64,000 nt of DNA from Turicibacter sp. TJ11 (GCF_021497505.1 NZ_CP069349.1:1827001-1891000); one strand, 5' to 3'; positions 38,489-48,298 are shown, counted from the first letter of the stretch. Notes: a model not told the origin generated them from the sequence alone. A program made the numbers and translations.

Positions 38489-39853
38489 CTAACTAGCCGT
38501 CGTTTGTTTTTTAATCATGATTTCTTTAGAAGTTGAGATGTTTTCATCCATAATTTCTAATTCACATTCAGTTTTTTGAGATCGTAGTCCGTAAGACGCT
38601 TCCTTTTCAGGTAAGATTAAGTGTAAAATCACACCAATAATCGCTGATAACGCCATTCCTGATAACGTGATTTGACCAATATTAATCGTTAATCCTCCGA
38701 TTCCTGTGATTAAAATAACCGATCCAATGATTAAATTACGTTGACGTCCAAAGTCAATCTGATTATTAATCAGTACGCGTACCCCAGAAGAAGCGATAAC
38801 TCCAAATAACAGAATACTTACGCCTCCCATCACGGCATTTGGAATCGTTTGAACTAAAGCTGTAAACTTTCCAATAAATCCGAGCGTTAAAGCCGTTAGT
38901 GCTGCTCCACCAATGACCCAAACAGAAGCAACTTTAGTTAATCCAATGACACCTGTATTTTCGCCATATGTGGTATTAGCAGGTCCACCAATGAATCCAG
39001 CTAAGAAGGTTGCGACTCCATCACCAATTAACGTTCGGTGTAATCCAGGATTTTTTGTTAAGTCTCGTCCAATAATTGATCCTAAAACTAAATGATCTCC
39101 AATATGTTCTGTGATTGTCACAATGGCTACTGGTACCATAATGGCTGCTACTTCTAAATTAAAAACTGGAGCTGAGTGTAAAAATGCAAAATCAGGCACC
39201 GCAAACAAATTTGCTTCATGAACTACACTAAAATCAACCAGTTTAAACATAATAGCTGAAATATATCCCACAACAATTCCACTGAAGATAGGTAACAACT
39301 GCAATAAACCTTTCGTATAAGTTGAAACAAGAACCGCTGTTAACAATGTAATTAAAGCAACAACGACATGTTCTGATGCCATATCAACGGCCGTTGCAGC
39401 TAAACTTAATCCAATGACCATAATCGTCGGACCAATGACAACCGGTGGTAACAGTTTATTTAACCAGCTTGTCCCAATTAATTTAATGAGTAATGCCATA
39501 ATCAGATAGACAAGACCTACCATCATTAGCCCGCCCATTACAGCACCATAATTTCCTTGACTAGCAAGCGTCCCATCTTGGTTTAAAGTCGCACCAAGTG
39601 CTAACGCTGAAATGATGGGTGAGATATAAGCAAAGGACGAACCTAAATAAACCGGTGATTTCCCTTTTGTTACAAATAAGTAAAAGAATGTTCCAATTCC
39701 TGATGAAATCAATGCTAAACTAACTGGCAATCCTGTTAACATAGGCACGAGTACCGTTGATCCAAACATCGCTAACACATGTTGAATGCTTAGTGCCATC
39801 CAATGAATTGCTTTTGGTTTTTCATGCACATCTAAAATTAATTTTTTCTCCAT
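38489..39853 (-). CDS. uraA: Uracil permease (NCS2 family)
   Basis: A 454-residue transporter with about 14 membrane segments. The NCS2 signatures GSSFAYISPI near the start and ITEHIGDHLVLGSII plus GGPANTTYGENTGVI in the middle match UraA/PyrP. It imports uracil with protons. A PyrR-type attenuator and consensus promoter precede it, tying uptake to the pyrimidine pool. Confidence 0.95.
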   Translation of the reverse strand: MEKKLILDVHEKPKAIHWMALSIQHVLAMFGSTVLVPMLTGLPVSLALISSGIGTFFYLFVTKGKSPVYLGSSFAYISPIISALALGATLNQDGTLASQGNYGAVMGGLMMVGLVYLIMALLIKLIGTSWLNKLLPPVVIGPTIMVIGLSLAATAVDMASEHVVVALITLLTAVLVSTYTKGLLQLLPIFSGIVVGYISAIMFKLVDFSVVHEANLFAVPDFAFLHSAPVFNLEVAAIMVPVAIVTITEHIGDHLVLGSIIGRDLTKNPGLHRTLIGDGVATFLAGFIGGPANTTYGENTGVIGLTKVASVWVIGGAALTALTLGFIGKFTALVQTIPNAVMGGVSILLFGVIASSGVRVLINNQIDFGRQRNLIIGSVILITGIGGLTINIGQITLSGMALSAIIGVILHLILPEKEASYGLRSQKTECELEIMDENISTSKEIMIKKQTTAS

Positions 39854-40027
39854 TTCTATTCCTCCTCAGATTTACACCTGTATCGTTAGTGGAAAGAACA
39901 CAAAGTGAATAAAAGGTTAGTTTAGAATCATTTATTTCGTCCAATGAATCTTCGTGGATTTTTACAAGCTTGTTAATCTCGTCTAGTCATCATACAAACG
40001 AAAGACTGACTACTTCAGCTTTTTACA

Positions 40028-40161
40028 TAAAAAAATCCTCTTTCAGCAACTTAAGTAGGCCAAAAGAGGATACACGAATTCCATAAAGGAAGATATAGTT
40101 CTATTATCTTTTAAACGTGTTCTTCTCAGCCTCACGGGACCGAATTAAAGCTTTCTCAGTT
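40028..40161 (-). promoter_or_regulatory. PyrR-type attenuator upstream of uraA
   Basis: The PyrR loop GGTCCCGTGAGGCTGAGAAG occupies 40141-40122 on the minus strand. The terminator uses ATCCTCTTT and AAAGAGGAT (arms at 40071-40063 and 40043-40035) and ends in a T run. Outside these parts it differs from the pyrFE copy mainly in the linker and loop. Confidence 0.92.
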
Positions 40162-40190
40162 ATTATAGATCAATTAGAAAAAAAAGTCAA
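40162..40190 (-). promoter_or_regulatory. uraA promoter
   Basis: TTGACT (40190-40185), 17 bases, TATAAT (40167-40162) on the minus strand, right before the attenuator. Confidence 0.9.
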
Positions 40191-40235
40191 TTTATATTTA
40201 AAATCTCTGCAGAATATTCGACAGTAAAATCGATC

Positions 40236-40877
40236 TTATCCTAGCCCATTCCATTCGTTTAAAAACTGTTCAACAAATTGTTCCATAAATTCATGACGTT
40301 TATAAGCGATTTGTTTTGCGGTTTCTGTGTTCATTAACCCTTTTAACTTAAATAATTTTTCATCAAAATGATTAATAACTGTTCCTTTATGATGACGATA
40401 CGATTTTTCATCTTCAAACTCAATCGGATTAATGGATTCATCATACATTTTTATTCCTTTTGAACCTCCATACATAAACGTTCGCCCAACTCCAATAGCA
40501 CCAATTGCATCCAATCGATCAGCATCTTGAACAACTTTAGCTTCATGCGTTTGAACCGCTTGACTAGTCCCTCCTTTATAAGAAATGTTTTCTATAATAT
40601 AGAAGATTTGTTCCAATTCTGTTTGGCTACATCCGATCATTTGTAAAAACATGAGTAATTTGGCTTGTTGCTCACGTACATCGTCAAATAATTTAGGATC
40701 AATCACATCATGTACTAACGCCGAGATTAAAATGATGCGTTCATTTCCACCCTCTTGTTTTAAAATGGCTTTTGCATTTTTATACACTCGAAATGCATGA
40801 TCTAAGCTATGACCACTCGTATCCTCACCTAATTCCTCTTTTAAAAATTCAACAATACGTGGATAGACTTGTTCCAT
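40236..40877 (-). CDS. HD-domain hydrolase
   Basis: About 213 residues from the ATG at 40877 after AAAGGA. The HD metal ligands are in SGHSLDHAFRV, ALVHDVID and QDADRLDAIGAIG. It resembles the YedJ/YpgQ-type HD proteins, some of which cleave nucleotides, but the substrate is not known. Single gene upstream of uraA's promoter region. Confidence 0.85.
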   Translation of the reverse strand: MEQVYPRIVEFLKEELGEDTSGHSLDHAFRVYKNAKAILKQEGGNERIILISALVHDVIDPKLFDDVREQQAKLLMFLQMIGCSQTELEQIFYIIENISYKGGTSQAVQTHEAKVVQDADRLDAIGAIGVGRTFMYGGSKGIKMYDESINPIEFEDEKSYRHHKGTVINHFDEKLFKLKGLMNTETAKQIAYKRHEFMEQFVEQFLNEWNGLG

Positions 40878-40962
40878 TTGATTCAGTCCTTTCATAGAAG
40901 CTAGATTAAAATTATTATATCACCCTCTCTTCAAATCGTCTGTTTGAATTCACTAAACAAAA

Positions 40963-40988
40963 AAAGGAAGTCATTTAAGACTTCCTTT
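40963..40988 (-). terminator. Terminator at the end of the ROK gene
   Basis: AAAGGAAGTC and GACTTCCTTT pair around ATTTAA; the 3' arm touches the stop codon. Confidence 0.75.
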
Positions 40989-41883
40989 AAGCTGTATAGG
41001 TTAAGTAATGATAAAGCGCTCCAATTAAATTCGAATCATTTCTAAACGTACATGGCACAACGTCTACACTTGGTTTATAGTGTCCAAAATTATCGGCAAA
41101 ATGATCGAGATTTTTTTTAATGTAATCAATTAATAACGGCTGAGCACTAATTCCTCCACCAATCGCTACACGCTCTGGATCAATCACACATTGAAGATTC
41201 ACAATTTGTGCAGCAATTTGTTTAGTAAACGCATCCAAAACAGCTAATACCTCTTCATCACCTTCGTTTGCTTTTTCAAAGATAAAATAACCATCCACCT
41301 CATCTTTGTTTAATTGTTTAACTTCGGCAACTTTATTTGATAATTGTTTCGCTCCCCCTAGAAATCCCCAAGTATATTCCCCCTCATCTAAATGCTCATT
41401 ATTTAAACGTAGTGCACTAAATTCACCAGCAAAAGAAGAAGAACCTTTATGAACTTTACGATTAATCACGACTCCTCCGCCGATTCCTGTTCCAAGAACG
41501 ATCACAATCGCATCATTTACATCTTTTAAACTTCCTCTCCATACTTCTGCTAAAGCAGCACACTTCCCATCATTTTCAATCGTTACTTTAACTGGACAAC
41601 GTTGTTGAACTAGTTTGACAAATTCGACGTTCGTATTATATCTTAAGAAACCTCCACTATACGTATATCCACGCTTAACATCAATAACACCTGGCATACT
41701 AATAGCTATTCCTTCAATTTCCTCTTGATACTGATCATATAAAAAACCAATGACCTCAATTAAATTTTCAATTTTATCGACTGGTGTTTTCACACTACCT
41801 TTTTCTAAAATAGTTGCCTCTTCGTCCATTTTTGCATACTTAACTGCACTTCCTCCAATATCTAATACTAGATAATTCTTCAT
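40987..41883 (-). CDS. ROK-family sugar kinase
   Basis: The 298-residue protein has the ATP phosphate motif LDIGGSAVKYAKMD, the sugar-site aspartate in IENDGKCAALAE and VLGTGIGGGVV. The ROK zinc motif CxCGxxGC is missing, as in a minority of the family. Its substrate may be glucose, fructose or an amino sugar; context gives no help. Transcribed alone. Confidence 0.88.
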   Translation of the reverse strand: MKNYLVLDIGGSAVKYAKMDEEATILEKGSVKTPVDKIENLIEVIGFLYDQYQEEIEGIAISMPGVIDVKRGYTYSGGFLRYNTNVEFVKLVQQRCPVKVTIENDGKCAALAEVWRGSLKDVNDAIVIVLGTGIGGGVVINRKVHKGSSSFAGEFSALRLNNEHLDEGEYTWGFLGGAKQLSNKVAEVKQLNKDEVDGYFIFEKANEGDEEVLAVLDAFTKQIAAQIVNLQCVIDPERVAIGGGISAQPLLIDYIKKNLDHFADNFGHYKPSVDVVPCTFRNDSNLIGALYHYLTYTA

Positions 41884-42069
41884 AAAAGTCCCCCTCGCTT
41901 AAAATGAATACGTTTACCTAGTCATTATACTACTTAAAACAGGCAAATATTAATACATTTTGTTAGATTTGTATGATATTAACGTTTCCGTTTAATCATA
42001 AACTATAAACGTCTTTGAATTAATTCTAAACTCTCATTCTATGACTCATAATTTTTTTGTACACAATAT

Positions 42070-42092
42070 AAAAAACGACTAAACGTCGTTTT
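42070..42092 (-). terminator. Terminator of the paralogue at 42092
   Basis: AAAACGAC-TAAA-CGTCGTTTT at the gene's stop codon. Confidence 0.65.
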
Positions 42093-43504
42093 TATAAATA
42101 GTTATTAATAATTAATAAAATAGAACGATAATTTGAAACTATTTGTTCTTCACCTAATACCGTAATAAAATGTGAAAGAACAGGCTTAGCTTCTTTTAAA
42201 ATCTCTTTTTGAAGCTGTTCAGGTAAAACACTCGAACAAATATCTTTAACGGCTTCTGATGTCCATTCACTAGGGATTTGATTATGAATGGTGTAAAGTG
42301 CTAATAAAAATGTTTGAGCAATCAATTTATAATGCGTTTTTGATGATTCACTGAGTTCACTTAAAGCGTCTTGAAGTTCAAGGGTATTAATAATTTCATC
42401 TGAAAACACCATAAGTTTATCAATATCCGTTTCCTCACTTGTAATTAACTTCACTGAATTTGAGTTTGAGTTTTGTAGTTCTTGATAAATGTATTCCGCA
42501 AACTCATGTGCACGTGCAGTGTAACGGCCGATTGATAATTTCACATCAATTTGTCGACAAAGATCTTCTAATAAAGCATATGTCTCTTCATCTTCGGCAA
42601 TAATTTCATAAGGTCTCATTCGAAGTTCAAGAAGTTGTTTTGCAAATTCTGAAACTGTATCTGATAAGTAAAGTGCTGCGGTTTCTTGAATATCTAAATA
42701 AAATAATTGCCCCTCCTCAGAATCAACTAATGCGGTAATTAGCATGAAAAAGGGTTGCCCTGAATCAACTTCAACAACAGGGTTAGGGAGATAAAACTGA
42801 ATAACTTCTAGTGTAATCAATAATTTTGGTAATTTTTTAATCCGATAAGCTAATAAATCATTTTGAAAAGTAGTCTTTTTAAGTTTAGAGGATTTTTTAT
42901 ATAAAGAGGCATCAATAAATTTACCTATCCATCCTTTTTCTTCATCATGATATCTTAGATAATATTGTTGATCATAAATTTCAGGTACTTTAAGCTCTTT
43001 CGCTAACTCTAATCGGGCTACAGTCATTGCCTGTTCTAGTGCCTTTGTTAAAAATCGACATTGCCATCCATCCGTTAAGTACCACGAATAAATTCCTGGA
43101 TGATGATATCTAAATCTTGGGCATTCATTTTTTTCTTTGAATTGATAACCTAAAAAAGCAGCTTGCTCTTCATCATGTTCTGTTAAAGAGTCAGGATTTT
43201 GAAAGCTAACAGTCAAACAATTCTTTTTAACTTCTGCTTTCATGAAAATATGGTCCATGTGCGCAATGCTTGCTTTATCGTATAAATAACGATAAGATTC
43301 ATAGCCAGCCTCTTCTAAATAGACTGATAATGAAAAATGCTCCCCCATCATTCCCATGATACTACAAAACCCATCTATGTCTCTTTCATCATCATGAATG
43401 ATAAATAATTGAGAGGCATACATCCATTTCCAGGGTTGTAACTTTCGAAATGCAATCGCAGCTTCATACAATTTATGAAGCTCAACATTCGTGGCAATCC
43501 CCAT
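42092..43504 (-). CDS. Unknown two-domain protein, paralogue A
   Basis: The 470-residue protein is one of three related genes here. Its N-terminal domain has the family pattern LYEAAIAFRKLQPWKWM, then DGFCSIMGMMGEHFSLSVYL. The middle contains DGWQCRFLTKALEQA and ITLEVIQFYLPNP. The N-terminal pattern is similar to domains of unknown function I would loosely place near DUF7309/DUF6930, unverified. There is no membrane segment or signal peptide. The gene diverges from yidC. Role unknown. Confidence 0.7.
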   Translation of the reverse strand: MGIATNVELHKLYEAAIAFRKLQPWKWMYASQLFIIHDDERDIDGFCSIMGMMGEHFSLSVYLEEAGYESYRYLYDKASIAHMDHIFMKAEVKKNCLTVSFQNPDSLTEHDEEQAAFLGYQFKEKNECPRFRYHHPGIYSWYLTDGWQCRFLTKALEQAMTVARLELAKELKVPEIYDQQYYLRYHDEEKGWIGKFIDASLYKKSSKLKKTTFQNDLLAYRIKKLPKLLITLEVIQFYLPNPVVEVDSGQPFFMLITALVDSEEGQLFYLDIQETAALYLSDTVSEFAKQLLELRMRPYEIIAEDEETYALLEDLCRQIDVKLSIGRYTARAHEFAEYIYQELQNSNSNSVKLITSEETDIDKLMVFSDEIINTLELQDALSELSESSKTHYKLIAQTFLLALYTIHNQIPSEWTSEAVKDICSSVLPEQLQKEILKEAKPVLSHFITVLGEEQIVSNYRSILLIINNYL

Positions 43505-43699
43505 TACACATCACCTTCTTTATTTCCATTTTAGACATCTCTACTTAAATAATATGTCGTTACTCATAGAATCATGTTAAATTAAAACATTTTCACATTT
43601 AGGATAAATTTCACACATTTTTTATTGAATTAGCCCTTATTTTAACTTATAATACGGGTATTGTAAGTATTTTATATTATGATTCAGTTTATAATATTG
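43505..43699. other. Divergent intergenic region of paralogue A and yidC
   Basis: AT-rich; no reading frame resembling a regulatory nascent peptide was found upstream of yidC. Confidence 0.35.
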
Positions 43700-43728
43700 T
43701 TGACAAGAACTTGATGATTTAACAATAT
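43700..43728 (+). promoter_or_regulatory. Possible yidC promoter
   Basis: TTGACA at 43700-43705, 17 bases, CAATAT at 43723-43728. The -10 is poor. Confidence 0.5.
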
Positions 43729-43761
43729 ATGAATTAGTATTAGGGGAAAGAAGGAATACAA

Positions 43762-44553
43762 TTGAAAAAGAAATTAAGCCTAGTTTTATGTTTTGTATTT
43801 GCAATTGGACTTTTATCAGGATGTGCCATCTCACCAGAACCTATTACGCCTGATACGGCTAATGGACTTTGGGATAAAATCTTTGTTTTACCATTAGCAT
43901 CATTTATTACATTACTTTATAATTTATTAAATCATAATTTAGGGTTTGCGATTATTTTAGCAACAGCTATTATTCGTGGAGCTTTAATGCCACTTTATTC
44001 AAAATCGAATAAATCAATGGCAATTATGCAAGAAATTCAACCTAAAATGCAACGTATTCAAAAGAAATACGAAAATAAAAAAGATCAAGCTTCTCAAATT
44101 AAAATGCAACAAGAAATGATGGCTCTTTATAAAGAATATAATTATAATCCGATGACTTCTTGTTTAACACCACTTTTACAAATGCCAGTCTTCTTAGCTT
44201 TCTATCAAGCAATTTCTCGTCATCCATTAATTCAAGATGCTGCTGCGGCTGAATTTTTCGGTATTAATTTAGGATCAACTGGAACAGTACCAAACTATAT
44301 TTTAGCATTTGTCGTTGCTGGATTAACTGTTTATTCTCAACGCTTAATGAACAAAAATATGAAAGCTAATATGAATGGACAAAATAATCAAACAAGCGAT
44401 ATGATGATGAAAGTTATGACTTATTATTTCCCATTCGCAATGTTCTCAATTACAATTGGAACACCATTTGCCTTTGGTTTATACTTCTTAACAGGTTCAA
44501 TCATGACGATCATCCAATCATTTATCTTTAAACGTCCAGCTACTAAAAAATAA
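43762..44553 (+). CDS. yidC: Membrane protein insertase YidC/SpoIIIJ-type lipoprotein
   Basis: At 263 residues this matches Gram-positive YidC. A lipoprotein signal (KKKLSLVLCFVFAIGLLSGC) is followed by five membrane segments and the conserved arginine in TAIIRGALMPLY. The start is a TTG with GGAAAGAAGGAA before it. YidC inserts and folds membrane proteins alone or with Sec. One copy normally sits beside rnpA; this one stands alone, so it may be a second (YidC2-like) copy. Confidence 0.93.
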   Translation: MKKKLSLVLCFVFAIGLLSGCAISPEPITPDTANGLWDKIFVLPLASFITLLYNLLNHNLGFAIILATAIIRGALMPLYSKSNKSMAIMQEIQPKMQRIQKKYENKKDQASQIKMQQEMMALYKEYNYNPMTSCLTPLLQMPVFLAFYQAISRHPLIQDAAAAEFFGINLGSTGTVPNYILAFVVAGLTVYSQRLMNKNMKANMNGQNNQTSDMMMKVMTYYFPFAMFSITIGTPFAFGLYFLTGSIMTIIQSFIFKRPATKK

Positions 44554-44562
44554 AGTTATTAA

Positions 44563-44592
44563 AAAAACTACTTCTTAAGAAGTAGTTTTTTT
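44563..44592 (+). terminator. Terminator after yidC
   Basis: A perfect palindrome AAAACTACTTCTT/AAGAAGTAGTTTT (44564-44589) followed by Ts. Confidence 0.85.
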
Positions 44593-44594
44593 TC

Positions 44595-44818
44595 ATCTAT
44601 ATAGAAACAGAAATGTATTTCATCATTGCATGTCAGTCTTAGTTGAACAATTACTTTAATACTGAGGCAGACTATCGTCCAGGGGTCACCTACCATGCGC
44701 AGCATGTCTCCTCCTTTGGTAGGGCACAGGTCACCTATCATTTTCTAGGAAAATATATCTACCGTTAGTAGGGCTTAAAAGTTTTCCGATATGAAAAACT
44801 TATCTGGACTTATATATT
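44595..44818 (-). repeat. Dispersed hairpin-rich repeat, copy 2, with internal insert
   Basis: Same outer parts as the element at 27995-28127. Between GTCCAG (44677-44682) and the TTAAAAG block (from about 44775) it carries some 92 extra bases. These hold two related units, each starting GGTCACCTA and ending near GTAGGGC. It directly abuts the stop codon of paralogue B and lies downstream of yidC. Confidence 0.75.
44683..44775. repeat. Two degenerate 46-base tandem units inside repeat copy 2
   Basis: Unit 1: GGTCACCTACCAT, inner GCGCAGC, later GGTAGGGC. Unit 2: GGTCACCTATCAT, inner palindrome ATTTTCTAGGAAAAT, later GTAGGGC. Each could fold through TACC/GGTA pairs. Copy 1 lacks this segment. 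Confidence 0.6.
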
Positions 44819-44820
44819 TA

Positions 44821-46230
44821 TTAAATATAAATTTGAGAAACACAATTTTGAAGGTGAATGTAGTGGGGAATTAACTGTGCCTCACCAACAACTCCTAAAT
44901 AATGACTTAAAATATCTGGAACTAACTTTAACTCCTCTTTCGTTAATAAGCTTGGTAATATTTCTTTACAAGCATACTCAACATTTTCAATACTCCAATG
45001 ATCAGGAAACTCTTGAAAGTGACCGAGCATGACTACATGAAATAATTCAACGATGTTGGCAAATTGTTGTTTGACAGGACGTGATAAATGTCGACTAAGA
45101 CTATCACAGCTTAAGATATTTTGACAAATCTCTTGAGTTGTTTCTAATAGTGTATCGATACTTTTTTCTTCATCAAATTCGAAGCACTCATCTAATTCAC
45201 GTTCTATATTTAGTAAATCCGTAACAAACTCATTCGCTGCTTCTAGTCTAGAAACTTTTTTCAGAGGAATTTTAGTTTTTAACGAAAAATCTTTAAAATG
45301 TTTCATTACAGGCTCACAATCTGTGATTAAGCATCGAGGTTTAAATTCTAATTCTTTTAACAAAGTGTTGGCAAATTGGACTACAATTTCTTCTTGACTC
45401 TCTAAACTCGGATTTGACATCTCTGCAAACACTAACTGTTTCGATTCTTGTTCTACAACCGCAGTAATCATTGGATAGTAAGGTCTTGATTGATCTTTTT
45501 CTTCAACGGGACTTGGCATTAAAAATTGAGTAATTTCAAATACCATATCTGTTGCTGGAAGTTTTGAAATTCGATAAGCTGCCAGTTCATTGCCATAATA
45601 CGCTCCAGTTTCATCTAACTGTTGTAAAAAAACAGATAACGATATTTTTAATGTCTTCCACGTTTTATCTGGCGTTTGTACTCTTAGTAGAACTTGATCA
45701 GCTTCTAACATAAAAGAAGGCGTATTTTTAACTAATAATGATAATTCTTTAACTTGTTTTAAAGCTTCCTTTAAAAATCGACATTGCCACCCGCCATTTA
45801 AATTAACTGGTAAAAATCCTGAAAGACAGTCTTTAAACTTTGGAAATAACTCTCCTTCATAATCATGAGATTTTAATTCTTTCATCCTCTGTTCATCTTC
45901 TATGTTTAACTGTGTTTTAGATTGAAACCTCACTGATAGACATGTCTCTTGACATAAAAACTCACTAAACCGTTCATCATCAATCACCAACTGTCTTGAA
46001 TCAAGCATTTTTAAATATTGATCTAGACCATCTATCCCAAGATAAACCTTTAATCCTTTTTCATGTGCTTGTTTTCCCATCACACAACAAAATCCCATAA
46101 GATGTGTTTCAGGATCTTCTACAATAAATAATTGATATTCACTCATCCATTCCCAAGGCTTTATTTTCTCAACTTCACTAGCTGCTTCGTATAGTTCATT
46201 TAACTCTAATCCCGTTGCCTTCAAGGTCAT
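44821..46230 (-). CDS. Unknown two-domain protein, paralogue B
   Basis: 469 residues, related to paralogues A and C along the full length: LYEAASEVEKIKPWEWM, MGFCCVMGKQ, NGGWQCRFLKEALKQV and FEITQFLMPSPVEE. The conserved GWQCRFL block is shared with A but not with C. C-terminal helical part ends with a PHYIHLQNCV tail. No membrane segment. Start ATG follows AAAGGGAG. Function unknown. Confidence 0.7.
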   Translation of the reverse strand: MTLKATGLELNELYEAASEVEKIKPWEWMSEYQLFIVEDPETHLMGFCCVMGKQAHEKGLKVYLGIDGLDQYLKMLDSRQLVIDDERFSEFLCQETCLSVRFQSKTQLNIEDEQRMKELKSHDYEGELFPKFKDCLSGFLPVNLNGGWQCRFLKEALKQVKELSLLVKNTPSFMLEADQVLLRVQTPDKTWKTLKISLSVFLQQLDETGAYYGNELAAYRISKLPATDMVFEITQFLMPSPVEEKDQSRPYYPMITAVVEQESKQLVFAEMSNPSLESQEEIVVQFANTLLKELEFKPRCLITDCEPVMKHFKDFSLKTKIPLKKVSRLEAANEFVTDLLNIERELDECFEFDEEKSIDTLLETTQEICQNILSCDSLSRHLSRPVKQQFANIVELFHVVMLGHFQEFPDHWSIENVEYACKEILPSLLTKEELKLVPDILSHYLGVVGEAQLIPHYIHLQNCVSQIYI

Positions 46231-46435
46231 CGCTCCCTTTAACTAATTTCTTTTATTATGGGATGTTATGGTAAAATTTACACAAGATATCACTATTATT
46301 GTTATAAAATCATAAAACACTTTCAAATTAAATGTATTCGCTTGTTTAATAATCTTGGCTTCTATTCGTTCTATAAATCAAAAATAAGATTAGTCTGTCA
46401 TCATTTTGAGGATGAATTAAAATCATTAAATACAA

Positions 46436-46461
46436 AAAGATGATCCGTAGAATCATCTTTT
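46436..46461 (-). terminator. Terminator of paralogue C
   Basis: AAAAGATGAT and ATCATCTTTT pair around a short loop, next to the stop at 46463. Confidence 0.7.
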
Positions 46462-46462
46462 T

Positions 46463-47845
46463 TTAGTAATAATATTTAGCTAAAACATGAGTTAAGACAA
46501 AGGCATTTTTAAATAAGCCTAGTTCTTGCTGACACTTTAAATAAGATTTTATTGAAGATACTAAATAAGGTTGATACTCTTTTTTAACGCTATCTTCTAA
46601 TAACTTCGATTGTAATAGAGATTCAAATCCGTCTTTACTCCAACTTCCCGGTAGTTCATTAAATTCTTTGTACATGAATAAAACTGAATAAATCCAAATA
46701 TCTTTTAATGCGGCTTTCTCTATTGTGCTTAGTGTGTCGCCTAATTCCGTTTCAAGCATGACCTGATAAGCTTGCTCTGCTGCTTCTATCAATTGTAATA
46801 AAACTTGTTCTTCTCCTTCTAGTTGTCCTATTTGATTTCCTATAAATGAAAACATAAATTTTTCAGATGCTCGAGTTGGACCTATGTGACAATCAATATC
46901 TACTCTTTCACAAAAATCACTAATTAGATCAAAAATTCTTTCATCCGACACAATCATTTCACACGGTCTGGCCTTTAATTGATCAATTAATAATTGTGCT
47001 AAACGGTCACTCGTTTGTTCTAACTCTCCTTTTGTTGATTGAGATAATTCAGCTAAATAAACTTCTCCTGTTTGTTGGTCAACAAATGTAGTCATGAGAG
47101 GAAAAACTTCGCGTTGAGTTATTTCATCCCAAAATGGCTTATTTACATAAAATTGGTGTCCTTCAAGAATCATCATTTGTTTAGGTAATTTCTTCACACG
47201 ATGAGCTTTAAGTTCATTTGAATAAATAAATCTATTTTCCTCAATCAGTAAATCATCTTTATCCACATACTCAATTTGCCAAATTCCGTCACGATAACTC
47301 GACATCAAATAACAAGTGGCAGGACATTCAATCGTCCCACTATCAATCTCTATTAAAATTTGTTGCAATCGTCTTAAATAAGTAGTTAATAACATAATAT
47401 CTGACTTTGATTCTAGCAACCATGGTCTTGACCCAGAAAATAATCGTCTAATCACGGGCCAATGACTTTTCCCTTTAAAGCTTATTCCAACTGACTGAAT
47501 GTGCTCATAATCTTCAATAAACAATTCATCCTTACTACCATACACGATTTTAAAGCCTTCTTGATTGAGAATTGATTTAGTAAAGTCCATATCCTCTAAG
47601 TCTTCAATATCAAAATTTAATGATTGGAAGTAAGCAACTAGTGCTTGTTGACCGGTTAAGATAGATAAACTGAGTGTACCATCTAATTGATCTTCTTCAA
47701 TGATGCAATAACCTAGTTCCTTTGTTAATGGATCTTTAATAATGATAATCTCTTCGCATCTATGGAACTCCCACGGATTTAATTTTCTTAAATCTTTACA
47801 CGCTTCATATAGCTCTTTCCATAACTCTAAATGATTTGGGATCAT
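46463..47845 (-). CDS. Unknown two-domain protein, paralogue C
   Basis: About 460 residues from the ATG at 47845, which lies after AGAAGGAG. It is the most diverged of the three: LYEACKDLRKLNPWEF and LGYCIIEED keep the N-terminal pattern, and MILEGHQFYVNKPF matches the start of the second domain in A and B (ITLEVIQFYLPNP). The GWQCRFL block is lost. It probably arose by duplication with A and B. Function unknown. Confidence 0.68.
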   Translation of the reverse strand: MIPNHLELWKELYEACKDLRKLNPWEFHRCEEIIIIKDPLTKELGYCIIEEDQLDGTLSLSILTGQQALVAYFQSLNFDIEDLEDMDFTKSILNQEGFKIVYGSKDELFIEDYEHIQSVGISFKGKSHWPVIRRLFSGSRPWLLESKSDIMLLTTYLRRLQQILIEIDSGTIECPATCYLMSSYRDGIWQIEYVDKDDLLIEENRFIYSNELKAHRVKKLPKQMMILEGHQFYVNKPFWDEITQREVFPLMTTFVDQQTGEVYLAELSQSTKGELEQTSDRLAQLLIDQLKARPCEMIVSDERIFDLISDFCERVDIDCHIGPTRASEKFMFSFIGNQIGQLEGEEQVLLQLIEAAEQAYQVMLETELGDTLSTIEKAALKDIWIYSVLFMYKEFNELPGSWSKDGFESLLQSKLLEDSVKKEYQPYLVSSIKSYLKCQQELGLFKNAFVLTHVLAKYYY

Positions 47846-48298
47846 GTTTGTTCTCCTTCTCACATCTTTTCTTTATTATAGTTTTTTTTCAATAAATCTA
47901 ACGTTGATCCATTAAAAATATAAAAAGTTATCAATAAAATATAGTCTCACTATGATATATTCTCCAAAAACAACAGATAATCTTTAGTGATTTTGTTATC
48001 ATTTTTAAATTAAAAATATTAGACAATAATTTAGTTCTAGTCTGTCTAAAAATCTAAATTTGAATTAGATTTAATAGAAAGCAAACCAATTTTAAAACCT
48101 CATGAACGACTCATAAAGATTAATAAGGATATATTTTAAGTAACTGTTTACGACTAGAGCCAATTTTTGACGAGTTTTTTAGATGATTAAACGAAATGAT
48201 GTGAATACTTTTGACTAAATATCAATACGCTTCTAAATTAGAGCTGATGAATAAAATCGTCAAGGAATCATTAAAAAAGATAATTTTTTAAAAAACTA
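47846..48298. other. Long intergenic region before the cold-shock gene
   Basis: About 450 very AT-rich bases. No reading frame with a ribosome site; a 30-codon frame at 48211 is discussed among rejected items. Confidence 0.4.

Noticed and set aside
41903-41917. cre-like sequence ATGAATACGTTTACC upstream of the ROK gene
   Set aside because: At least two mismatches to the CcpA consensus; not enough to call.
46258-46443. Plus-strand frame of 61 codons between paralogues B and C
   Set aside because: Cys/Tyr/Lys-rich AT-driven translation, no ribosome site, runs into a terminator.
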